Below, in pieces: positions 46,396 through 58,500 of a DNA stretch of 64,000 bases. The notes under the pieces are model-generated. The model made no database searches. It was not told the origin of the DNA and saw only the letters and a program-made list of their open reading frames with translations. The DNA lies in contig NC_134365.1 of NCBI RefSeq assembly GCF_035582795.1, forward strand, positions 134,691,077 through 134,755,076. The letters are read 5' to 3'. Origin of the DNA: Mycteria americana. Lineage: Eukaryota; Chordata; Aves; Ciconiiformes; Ciconiidae. The position numbers were made by a program, and so were the translations under genes. How positions within the stretch are numbered: position 1 is the first letter of the stretch; each line of letters begins with the position of its first letter.

Positions 46396-47942
46396 AGTCT
46401 CTGGGACCTGATGAGATGCATCCCAGAGTCCTGAGGGAATTGGCTGCTGTAGTTGCCAAGATATTCTCCATGACATTTGAAAAGTCATGGCACTCAGGTG
46501 AAGTCCCTGGTGACTGGAAAAAGGGAAACATTGCACCTATTTTTAAAAAGGGTGGAAAGGGGGACCCTGGGAACTACCGGCCTGTCAGCCTCACCTCTGT
46601 GCCTGGGAACATCACGGAACAGATCCTCCTAGAAGCTATGCTAAGGCGCATGGAGGACAGGGAGGTGATTCCAGACAGCCAGCATGGCTTCATCAAGGGC
46701 AAGCCCTGCCTGACCAACCTAGTGGCCTTCTGTGATGCAGTGGCTACATCAGTGGACAAGGGAAGAGCTATGGATGTCGTCTATCTGGATTTCTGTAAGG
46801 CCTTTGACACAGTCCCCCACAACATCCTTCTCTCTAAATTGGAGAGATACGGATTTGATGGGTGGCCTGTTTGGTGGAGGAGGAATTGGCTGGATGGTTG
46901 CATCTAGACAGTAGTGGTCAACGGCTCCATGTCCAGATGGAGATGGGTGACAAGTGGTGTCCCTCAGGGATCCATACTGGGACCAGTACTGTTTAACACC
47001 TTCATCAATGACATGGACAGTGGGATTGAGTGCACCCTCTGCAAGTTTGCAGATGACACCAAGCTGAGTGGTATGGTTGACACCCCTGAGGGACGGGATG
47101 CCATCCAGAGGGACCTGGACAAGCTGGAGAAGTGGGCCTATGGGAACTTCATGAGGTTCAACAAGGCCAAGTGCAGGGTCCTGCACTTGGGTGAGGGCAA
47201 CCCCTGGTATCAATACAGGCTGGGAAATGAAGGGATTGAGAGCAGCCCTGTGGAGAAGGACTTGGGGGTACTGGTGGATGAAAAGCTGGACATGAGCCAG
47301 CAATGTGCACTCACAGCCCAGAAAGCCAACCGTATCCTGGGCTGCATCAAAAGCAGCATGGCCAGCAGGTCGAGGGAGGTGATTCTGCCCTTCTGCTCTG
47401 GTGAGACCCCACCTGCAGTGCTGCGTCCAGCTCTGGCGTCCTCAGCACAGGAAAGACACAGACCTGTTGGAGCGGGTCCAGAGCAGGGCCACAAAAGTGA
47501 TCCGAGGGCTGGAGCACCTCTCGTATGAGGAAAGGCTGAGAGAGTTGGGCTTGTTCAGCCTGGAGAAGAGAAGGCTCCAGGGAGACCTTACTGCAGCCTT
47601 TCAGTACTTAAAGGGGGCTTATAAGAAAGATGGGGACAGACTTTTTAGCAGGGCCTGTTGTGATAGGACAAGGGGTAATGGTTTTAAACTAATAGAAGGT
47701 AGGTTCAGACTAGATATAAGGAAGAAATTTGTTATGATGAGGTTGGTTCACCCTCACCCCACTGGCAGAGGCTGCCCAGAGAGGTGGTAGATGCCCCATC
47801 CCTGGAAACATTCAAGGTCAGGTTGGACGGGGCTCTGAGCAACCTGATCTCATTGAAGATGTCCCTGCTCATTGCAGGGGGGTTGGACTAGATGACCTTT
47901 AAAGGTCCCTTCCAACCCAAACTATTCTATGATTCTATGATT
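46396..47942 (+). mobile_element. CR1 LINE, 5'-truncated, inactivated
   Basis: Plus-strand CR1 starting within the reverse transcriptase region ([16 protein letters not shown]) and ending in TTCTATGATTCTATGATT. The frame from 46416 hits a TAG at 46905-46907, where relatives have Gln, then resumes in the same frame at 46914 with [12 protein letters not shown] and an intact FADD box. A frameshift near 47390-47400 moves the C-terminal [20 protein letters not shown] block to another frame, and a further shift occurs near 47740. Clearly dead. Confidence 0.96.
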
Positions 47943-49130
47943 AAATTACTTGTCACTGCTATGAAAATTTGTTGACGGAAACAGCACTGAGCTGGTATTT
48001 CTTAGACATATTTGCAAGATGATGGGATTATAAAATGTAAGCAATGGCCTACCTTTGCTAAATTAATGACACATGGAAGAAAGAATTGTGTATCCCAGAG
48101 CTGCTTTGTAATATAACTATTGTAATATAAATTGAAATAAATTAATGTACAAGACCATGTTACAAAAATAAATTGCCTCTTTCATTGCCTTCTAATACAT
48201 TTGTTATAAATACAAACTTTCCCAAGGGGGTATGTAAAGTAACTTGTCTGACTCCAGCTTTGCTTTAACGTGGTCTCAACCACCTGGAAGGCAGGACCTT
48301 AGACTCTAACAGCAAAGTCCTCCATTCTAGGCAAAAGACAGGTCTGTGAGCCCTGTTGTGAACTCTGCCATGTTTCAAGTGCAATAGTCTTCTCATGCCT
48401 CAAAATATTTGACATCAGCCGTACTCAACCTTTCTGAGGAAATAGGCCAAGGGGTCTCCTTGGAAGTAGCATCAGCTATGCGTACCTCCGTCAGTCGTGA
48501 CCTAACAAAAACGCATGTGCTTGTTGCATGCCTCGTTGTGCGTCCATCTTGTCAAGGCTCCTTGGGAAGGGGGTGGCTATGAATAGTCTGTAAGCTGCTA
48601 GAGCAAGTCATCAGCTTTATCAGCTGCTGGCAGATGACAGCACTTTTGGGAAAGAGGGCATCGGAGAGTGAATGACAGGCTTAATGAAGTGATCTGGGAG
48701 GTCATCTTCCTCTTTGAGATATGTGAAATGAAAAGAGTGATTGGTCAAGTAAGTTAAAGTCAAGGGAAATCCTCTCTGAAATCACTATCCCAGCCACTAG
48801 TTGTTATAAATGTCTTTGGTGCTAATTTTGAAAATTTTTGATCTTCTCCTAGAAGTTTCAAGTAGCAGCAGCAAGTGGCCAGTACAGTATCACCCATAAT
48901 GACACTGCTGACCATAATGACACAACACCGTTAGCGTCGTGGGTCAGGTGGAGAACAGGTAAGGCAGAGGAGTGATGAAGAGGAAAGCTGCCTCTTGTGA
49001 AGATGCAGTGAACAGGAGGCTGTGCTTCTGGGAGTGGAAACACGAGGCTGTGCCCCACGCACAACTTGCTGTGGCAGATCTCCTTCAGTAGCCTTCACTG
49101 AAGACAGTACTCCAGCCAGCATGAGCAGGA
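47943..49130. other. Intergenic, SMPX side
   Basis: No gene or repeat recognised. Confidence 0.75.
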
Positions 49131-49133
49131 CCG

Positions 49134-49400
49134 TATAAGAACGCTTCACTTCCCTCATGAGCTATAGCATCTCCCCCCCACACTCTTCCTTTAGCTTCCC
49201 TTCACCCACATGCCCTAACGTTCAGCAGCTGGCCGCTATGGCCTCGCGCGGCCAGAAGCCCCGGCCGTGCGCACGGTTGCCCGCACGCAGGAACGCTGCG
49301 CCGAGACCCCGAGGCAGCTGCTCTGCAACTTTGCTCCCAAGCCGGCAGCGATACAGTCGCGCTGGTGTGGCATTCGCCTCTCCTAGTCAGTCCCTCCGAG
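49134..49400 (+). promoter_or_regulatory. Candidate SMPX promoter and non-coding first exon
   Basis: A TATAAGA box at 49134-49140 is followed by a small dense CpG cluster (about 49235-49400) in otherwise AT-rich DNA. It contains CAGCTG E-boxes at 49226-49231 and 49315-49320 and ends at a consensus donor, CCGAG then GTGAGT, at 49400/49401. It lies about 4 kb upstream of the first SMPX coding exon on the same strand. E-boxes suit a muscle gene, but the link to SMPX is inference; it could belong to a separate non-coding RNA. Confidence 0.3.
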
Positions 49401-49406
49401 GTGAGT

Positions 49407-52400
49407 TATTCGTAATTACGTCTCCATAATTATTTCTTTCTCCAGCGTGGCAGCAGGGAGGCACACACTGCCCCAAACACCACGGGAGGTCTTCTGCCAC
49501 CCCATGCCTGGCGCTTGTGAAAAGCCCGGAATGACAGGGAGAGGGAGGGCAGGAAAAGGACCCAAAGGTGTGTTCCTTCAACACCTCCTGCTTGACACTT
49601 GAGCCCTGGTTTTACGATGGTCAAGTGTCACAGGGGACCAAGTTACAGGATGAATCAAACTCTATATTTAGGAAGAACAACTGGAAGCTATGACAGGAAT
49701 TCCCTTTTACACTTCGCTTCTCAGCTGAGTCCCGCTCCAGCCTGAAGCAGCTCTCAGAGCCGCCCGGGCTGAAAGCATCGGAGCTATTTCAGACACATTA
49801 AAAGGATCACAGTCAATACCTCAGCTGGTAGAAGAAGGTACCTCTTTCAGCATCGAAAGGAGGTGCACGTACTCACTTGACGGTTTGGAACTTTTCTTAT
49901 ACAAGTAAATAAGTAAGCTACTCTTGAAGGGGTCAGTTAAAACTTGAAAGACCCTTATGAAAACTCTTTCGTAACTGCTGCGAGGTGACTGCAATACTTG
50001 TGGGTTTCTGCTTATTTTAATGTCTTGTGCAGCGTATCAGCGTATTCAGAGCAGATTGTTATAGTTATTGCTTCATAGTCTATGGGGATCTTTAAAGATT
50101 TAAAACAGAAAGTCACTTAAGTGCCTAGAGACTCATAAGAAGCCTAACTGTGTATTAGCGCGAATATCGTAGTACATAGGTACATGCTTATTGTTTTCTA
50201 TATGTCTGTTATAGTTAGTGAATTGTTACATGGAGGTTTTGATGGTAAGAGAGGTGGTCTTTCACCGTAAGCTTAACAGGTTAACTGTAGTGGAGACAAC
50301 TGCATTACAGAAAACGTTATTGCATTTGCCTAGAGCATGTAGTAGTTTTTGTGTAACAGACTGGAAGCTGCGAAGTGGGGGTTTCTCTTCTTTCTTTGTA
50401 CTGGCTGGGTCTCACAGTAGTTTAGTTCCTGTCAAAGCCTTTTAATAAGATAATACACTGCAGTTCTGTGTCCAAAATACCCGTTGTGCTTGATGCCATG
50501 AGTGCGGCGGGGGGGAAAGGACAGCTTCCAGCCGGGGCGGGGGGAGGACTCTTTCTGTTGTCTGTGTGCTACTGTACATCTCTTGTGCGGATTACAAAAG
50601 ATGGCATTATGATACCTCATCGTATTTAAAGCAAATTGAATAAGTCAGCTTATTATCTTGCTGCAGCCCTGTCAGAAATTATTTTTAGCAGAGGGACAGA
50701 AGATAGGTCCTTTCTTTTACAAAGGTTCTCTTCAAAACACTGATTCATTTCACTGTAGTAGTCCTGTATTTCACAAGTAGTCCTGTTCACAAGTGCTTTC
50801 ACTGCGAAGCAAGGGCATTTGCAGGGGAAGTCTGGCATAAAACAGCTCCAAACTGAACTAACGTTGCTGTTGGTTTCTAAGTTTGGCTCAGCATGCAGCC
50901 CATAAAAGGTAGAAGGTAAGGTGTGGGGAGGCCAAAAAGACACCGGGGAATACAGGCTGTGTGCGTCTGCGTTGCGCTGGGTGCGTACGTGTGAAATCCT
51001 GCAGTGGAAATGAGGGTGAAGAGTGATTTTTTTCAAGTTTGCGGAGCTGATTGGAATGCCAGAAATAACTTAATATGATCAATGCAGCACTCTTGACTCT
51101 CTCTCCGAGACGCACGGCAAAAGAACAAAGGAATTTCTAAAAGTGAACTAATCACTTCAGTAATAGATGCATCGGTAATCTAAGCTTTATTTTCCTGTGG
51201 CTGGTGGTCAGTATTGCTCTGGAGGGAAACTCGGGGAAGGGAGGGAAGGGGAGAGAGCCAGAGAAGATTGTCTATTTTTACTCAGTAGCGTGCTGTTGTC
51301 CTGATTTCTCTGGCGGTAATGAGGACAGCATGAACTGGTAGGAAAATCACCTCCTCCAAAAGCAGTCCTACACAATTGTATCATGCATCCGTCTTTAGGA
51401 ACTGCTGTCTGATTGCAATAATTTCAAACACAGACTTCTTGTGAACCCAGACCACCTCACTGAGGAGCACTATTCCTCTGCTTGTTTTAAAGTCGAGATT
51501 CAGTGTAAATCCTTGCCTGTTTAGCTCTAGGTGGCCCAAGAAGTATGTATTGGTGTTTTTGCAATGCACGGGCACACAAGATGGAGAAGTACATCTTAGC
51601 TTGAATTTCTTTGTGACAGTATTTAGAAAGTAGATCCACGGTGTTTTAAAATGTTTTGTTAATTTCCTGTGCTTTTTTTTCCATTTTTCATTCTGATTAG
51701 AAAGAGAAGATGATAAGAAAAACTCATTAAACCTTTGTGTATTATGAGTCCTATCTTTTCAATAAACTGGGGGATTGTTTTGTATTTATCTTTGGAATTC
51801 AACCACTGGTTAACAGCACAGTTATTTCTATGCATAGTAAAGATTTTCAAAAAGGAAAGAGAGAGAGTGCAGTAAATCCTTTTGGCTTTTTGAAATCTGT
51901 GCAAATTTTGTCATGAACTTCAGTGGCCGAGATTTCATCCCCCCAAGTGAATTCTGAAGTTTTTAAAACTACCTCTGATTTTAAGATTTTAAATGTAAAA
52001 GTAAAACCACAATATAAAACTCACTGGAAGCATGCTGGTTTTATTTTGCATGGCGGGATTTTTTTCTGATTTATTAGTTTAGTGGAAGCAATTTAAACCC
52101 GAAGCAACCTATGAAGATGACGTCCTCTGACTTACGGCTATGTGTTGGTTTGGACAGCACTCTTTACAGCTGAGAGTGCAATCAGAGGGAGACCTCTAAT
52201 GGCAGGTCATTTTTAATTTAAGTTCTGCTCAGCATTATACACAGATTTAAAGCCGATGTGAGAATATGCAAGAGCAAGTCTTCCATGCAGCTCTGGTGAT
52301 ACAATTTCAGACTGATATTCCGGGCTGAAGCCAACCTACAACTCATCTATACTTTTCTCTGGCAGCGCCTCCGCGTGACCATTACACTCTTTAGAGTACC

Positions 52401-53466
52401 AAAGTCTTTGACCCACTTTTGATTTCTCAGTATGTTTCTACTGTTCTCTCCTACGTCACTTACTACTTTTCTCAATATTTTCTTTCTCATCGCAGGTTAA
52501 ATATTGTAGCCAAAATATGCTGTAGTTTGTTTGTGATCAACGAGTTCTCTGGTGAACTCATTTCTCACCTTTTAGTATTACTACCTTATTTTGCATTATA
52601 ATGAGATAGGTTAAATAACCAGACTTTGATGAAGGTCTAGTCCAGTTAAAATCTTAATTCTCAGTGAAAGAATAAAAGGCCGAGACAATGTTTCAATTCA
52701 TCTGATAGTAAAATTTCTTTCTTGCCCTTTTTTTTTTTACCTTTACAGAATCTTTTCACTTGGGTGTATTTCTCTTTGTTACTGTATATTAATATTGTAT
52801 CAGTCCATATTTCTATGCCTGCATACAATTATATGGAAACTTCTGTTCTTTTTTATCTTATTGCTAAAGAAAATAAATGAATTTATATGATTTAAAATTT
52901 TGAAGAGAGGCTACTTTGTGCCCTCGCAATTGTCCAACAGAACTTTACAGTTTGACCATCTTGATAATTTTCAGTCTATAGGCATTAAAGATTTGCAAGG
53001 ATTTGTGAGTTGGAAAACAGTTATGTCTGCATTTATCAATGTTTTGTAGCAAGTTATGCTTTATTTGAGAGAAGGTTTAAACTGAGAGTTCTAATAATTC
53101 CCACGTACATACTGTGACAGAAATAATCATACATTGTTTATCCTCAAATGCTTCCCTTAATTCTTACTCATTTTACAATGCCATTAAGGTTTGAGAGATT
53201 CCTTATCTCTACTCATTATTGTTTTTAATGTGAAAGAGATGATAGCTTCATTTGTGGCTATGAAAGATTAATTGGAGAAGCTCAGGTGTTCTGTCTCCTT
53301 CTGATATTCAGAAGGAATAACTAAGCAACTCTGAAACTGAGACGGAAACAGGAGCTGGGCAGATGAAATGGATGCCTGTCAAGAAGCAGCACGGGTTAAG
53401 TTCTAGCTTATCTCCTCTAGCTATCAGAATGTCAGAGCCTGTAACACTTTCCCATTTTGCTTGCAG
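49407..53466 (+). other. Region upstream of SMPX coding exons (probable intron 1)
   Basis: No coding region recognised. A less AT-rich start (to about 49800) includes more CAGCTG motifs; a G/C-rich patch with GCGGGGGGG runs lies near 50505-50550. The true SMPX first exon could lie anywhere here. Confidence 0.6.
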
Positions 53467-53526
53467 GGATAAGCCTCTGTCTTAAAAATGTCAAAACAGC
53501 CAGCGTCACATGTCAAAGCCATTCAG
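53467..53526 (+). CDS. SMPX: SMPX exon 2 (first coding exon)
   Basis: Acceptor TTGCTTGCAG, 21 nt of 5'UTR with an in-frame TAA, then ATG at 53488 (AAA before it, so A at -3). Encodes residues 1-13, ending AIQ, with donor GTAAGA, phase 0. Exon numbering assumes one upstream non-coding exon. Confidence 0.94.
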
Positions 53527-55492
53527 GTAAGAGACAGTATTTATGTTTCTAATATAATAAAATAATAAATCTCAACCTCCATTGCTTGGCAAAGTGCCTT
53601 TTGCTCATACAAAACACTGCAGAAGTGCTAACTGGGGATTATTCTTTTAAAGTGAAAAGTTTGGTAGATAGGAACGCACTGAAAAATTTGACCTGAAGAG
53701 CATCGTATGATCTGAGCTGATAAAAAAACTGGATCAGATAGGTTGGTTGATCGCTTTCTTGCATAGTCTTTCCAGTGTTAGATTATGTCTGTTGGTGGAT
53801 CAGCTAAGCAAAACACAGTGATGCATCTGCATAACTGATCAGCATTATGAGTAAAACTAATTCTTGCAACTATTAGATTTTCCGCAGAGTTAATATAATG
53901 CTGGAAGAATTACAGGTGAAAAAGATGGCATAGGTATTGTGAAGTTTTTCATTAGGAAAAAAGCAACTTCCAATATTTGTTTAAGAAACATTTTATTTAA
54001 AAGCCAAAGTAAAATGAGAGAAATGTTGATGTTTTAATTAAAAAAATTCTTGTATGTCACATACCTCCTCCAATGGCATATGCTCGCAAGGATGAAGTTG
54101 GTTGTTACATACTTGTAAAAGAGACGGCTGGAGAATTATCCCAACATCATCATGAAGTAGCATCGTGAAGGCTGTATTTAGCTCATGCTATCACTGATGG
54201 TTGTCAAAAGGCCAAAATACCTCCTGAGCACCAGAATTTTACAGAATTTTCATGTATTTTGTAAAATGCACTTGCAATCAAATTTTCCCACAAGTTCAGT
54301 TTGCCTTAAAATTGCATAAGAAACACAAACCAGAATTTCTAAAGTCTGATCTATCCTCTGTTTCCCAAAGATAATACTAACTCAATGGATTGGAGTATCA
54401 AGAAGATTAATTACCCAGTGGCTAGACAGCATGCTGAAGTTGCAAGGCACTGTAAAAATGCAAATTCTCTTTATCATCATCAACTTTACTGGAACAGGCA
54501 TGCAAACTACTGTACTCTAATTCTGTTGAAATTAACAGAAGCTTGCCATTGATTTCACTCAGTTCAAATTTTCATCCCTCTTTTACAGTGACTGTGAAAA
54601 TATTTGTATGATTAATGAAAAAATGTAGATTATTTATAGCTCAAAAGTATTTACATTTTACATTTAAACTCCATAGGCACATACAAATATTTTTAAGGAA
54701 TGAATTTGGCTTACTGTTTTCCTTAAAGTAAAGAAGTAGTTATAGACTCCTTTTTAGTTTTATGATGACTTTCCAACTTCTAAATGTAAAAAAATTCCTC
54801 TAGTTTGTCCATTAAAAAAGTGCATTAAGTTTAAGCACCAGGTTTAATATTTTAAGAAACTTTAATTTTTACAAAGGTAATTTGAATGATGAGAAAAATT
54901 ACAGCACAAACTTTAAAATAAATCTATTAAACATTGTGTCAAAGGTTTTTCCAGCAGGGAGACTTGCAGTTGAATTGATCCCTATTACACTTTGAGCATT
55001 CTAAGAACCATGACTCAAAATGTGATGTTACTTCCATACATTGTGATTCATATATTATGATCCTTTGGTATTATGTGCTATTATAGTAGGACCGAAATCC
55101 CCTGGAGAATATACATTGTGCTGCAGCGATGGAAATGTAATGATACTGTAATAACTGAAGTATTTCATGGTACTCTTGTGTCAGAAGTGGCTTCTTCCTG
55201 AGTGTATGAGATGTACGCTAAAATCTTCACTTGCCAACAGCCACTAAATACAGATGTGGGGAGTTAAAGGTAGCAAGTGGTTCCCAAGAGTAGTTTGGGG
55301 TGATAAAGGACCAAAGTACTGTTAATTCCTGGTAACATTCATTGCTGGCCTCCCCCTCTCAGTGTGTAAAAGGCTGTGTATACCTCTGGCTGACAATTAT
55401 TCCACCTACAAACACCACTCTTGGCTTTCCCCAGAGGTAAGGGTGAGGCGTGTCCTATTTTTTTCTGAATTACATTCCGTTTTCCCTGTAGT

Positions 55493-55524
<32 letters not shown>

Positions 55525-58500
55525 CTCGGATATGTTTATACTGAAGTGGCTTTCCATCTTACTCAGTCATCCCTCTGGACAGCTAGGAATGGCTGTGATG
55601 TTGTGGAGAACTTGCCCGTAACAGTCCTCAACTCATGCAGGGCTGCCGGTAATTCAAGACCCAACAGTTCCTGATCTGGATGCCCTGTCTCTAGTATACA
55701 GAAAGGAGAACACAAATACATCTATAAATACCAGTTTAATTGAGTCAAACCAGCAATATATGTTGTATGTCATGCTTACAGATATTTTTCCTTCGATCTG
55801 TTCAGGAAGGCCTCAGTCCAGTACATCAGTATGCATACCTACTTATTATGAAAACTGCAATGACATCCAAAATATGGTAGGCACTTTCCAAAAACAAAGG
55901 AAGCTGCAAACCCAAGAGTTTTAATAATTAGTATGATTAAAAATAATAATCACACCTAGAAATTCTGTCTAAAGCAATTATAATTTAGGATTTCGGGAGT
56001 CTGGAAATTCCTGAAAATGTCCTGTTTAGCATTTTACTGGATGGGAGCAGGCGAGGAAGAGATCACCGAGACTCCTATCTCTGTCCTAGCAGACACGTGA
56101 CAAGAGCCCTGGAACGTATTTTAAAAACAAAATTGCAAACTCATGCTGATCGCAGCACAACACAGTCCTTACAGAGCTACGCTGGCGTGCATACAGGATT
56201 TGGTCCGCTGTTCACCCATTATACGGCTGCTCATCCGCGGGAGGGGACCGGCATTGGATTAAGAGAGAGATTTACAGCTCAGGACTCTGGTACCTCTGGT
56301 CAGGAACTGTTTGGAAATCAGTCATACTTTCATTTCATACTAGAAATATTTTAATTTATAGTATGTGTTATCAGATCCAGACAGTGTTAAACTATGCCTT
56401 AAAGGCTGCTCGTTTTACCAAGTTAATATTTCATGTCTGCGTACGTCTTGTCCAAACTCTGACGTGAATGCATTTATTGCGGATAAAATAGTTCCAACTA
56501 CATTAGTGTGCTACGGATTACTGTGAAAATGCTGAAGCAGACCAAAGAGCGGTTTATTTAATTTAATTAGCAGTCTGGCACTTAGTGGTTCATTTTTGTT
56601 TCCTGAACCATTTTTAGTCACAGTTGGTCTGTCAATCACAGTAGGAAAGGCAAGGGCTGGGTATCATAATTACCATGCTGCGGTATGCCCTGGGTGGCCG
56701 TGGGAGGCTGGCTTCTGCTTTGATTGACTCCGAGGGGAAGGAATGCCTGAGTTCAAAATGAGCACCAAGAGGAGAGAGAACTCTTAATGTTTCAACTCCG
56801 CAAACTTGTATGACCACGCTTAGCTGTAAAGTGCAAATAAGTTTCATATTCCAAAAAAAGAAGCTGCCTGGAGGTACCAGAGCCTGGCAGGGGAGATGCT
56901 TAAAATTAAAAATAGCGAAGCTGGTTTTTTCCACTCCTAAATGAAATAATGGGTTAAGTACTGCGAGGCTCAAAATGCCCTGTCTCCTGGGAACTTAGGA
57001 AGTGCAGATGAAAGGTTTCACAATATCTAAACTGATGCTCAGTGAAAAAGCATTATGAAGTGAATACCCAGGGGTCTATAAACTACATGGCCCTACAGAC
57101 ATTTGCCAGCCCCACTGAAATGGCAGCATCACCTTGTGTAAATAAAATAACAGGAAACAGATAAATAGAATAAAGGGAAAGGTGCTTATTTCTTAGGAAA
57201 TGGTTTCTTAATTTGCTCGATGTTTGATTACAGCTGTCAGAACAGTTGTCGTTACTAAAAACAGTGGGCTGTATTCCTGTGGTTGCCCAACCTGGGGCAT
57301 GATCTGCAAGACCACGATTTGAGCAGAAGGACGGGGTTATTCATCTTCATTTAATGCAAATCAGTCAGATGGTAACCAACAATAACACAGCTCGCTGTTG
57401 GAAGGTCCTCCGTTTCCGCTCCATAACATTACCGATTCACCCCCTGGTTTTACCAGTGGGAGTCATGATATTTTGATGACATTTCCTAGGAGCAGCTTCT
57501 CTTCTGAGATCATGAGATAAGAATAGGTATAAATTGTGCATTTAGTTGATCACGCCATTTGACTTTTAAAATAATCCAGGCTGGGTCACATCGGCAAATA
57601 GATACATTTTAGCTGCTCTTTCCGAAGCAACATTTTCTGCCATTCTTTTCTCAAAAATCTTTACTCTTAAGGTATCTATTATAAGCCCCATTTGTGTTAT
57701 GGCTACTGGCTTTCTGCCACAGATAAAAAATCAGATTGATGCAGTCGTGTGGGTATCATTCTGGAGGGAGTTTGCTAAAGCCGGGGGCTAGCAGTCTGTG
57801 CGGCATTAGGGCCGGCTTAACCTGCTCCAGCCCGTGAGCCCCTGCTGCAGACCGGGCTGGGGTGCCTGGGCAAAACCCAGCAGGGGCTGGAGGGTCAAAA
57901 AGCCTTCCTGCCTTTTCCCACAGGTCCTCTTTGCAACCGAGAGGCGTATTCCTAGGACTGAGGCATTACATTTGCAGTTTGTAGCACCCATGGGTAAATT
58001 TTGTCAGTAAAATCACTTTTTAAACACTCATGGCTTAAGTTGGCTCAGGACAGGCTTTCCTTCTTAACTACCAGTGATTAAGTGAAGTGAGAACTGGTGT
58101 CACTGAGGGAGGGAGAGTGGTCCAGTGGTTTGGGTGTTACTGTAGGATTTGGGTGATTTACACTTAAATCCTTATTCTGGCACTTGACCTTGAGCAAATC
58201 GAAGCAGACCCAGATGCCAAAAGACACTGGTGTCTAGTACTCATTTGTTTAGAGTTCAATGAAATCAGAGAGCATTAGACTAAGATGCAGAACTTCAAAA
58301 GCTTTCTAGGTAGCTTTGTTTTTTCACTTTCCATCTTTAAAATGGAGATGAAAGCATTTCCCTTTCCCGTGGGAGCGGTGCGATGATGCATACTCTGAAG
58401 GCATAAGTGCTCGGAAACCACAATAATGTCTATACTCTCGTCCCACCCCTTTTGAGTTTTGCCACTTACCATCTATATGTTTATTTATCAGTCACTATTA

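Noticed and set aside
46749..47303. 184-codon minus-strand open frame
   Set aside because: Antisense shadow of the plus-strand CR1; similar shadows occur at 59460-60260 and 63736-63978.
50653..51115. 127-codon and 75-codon minus-strand open frames upstream of SMPX
   Set aside because: No recognised protein, no splice pattern and different frames overlapping; treated as chance.
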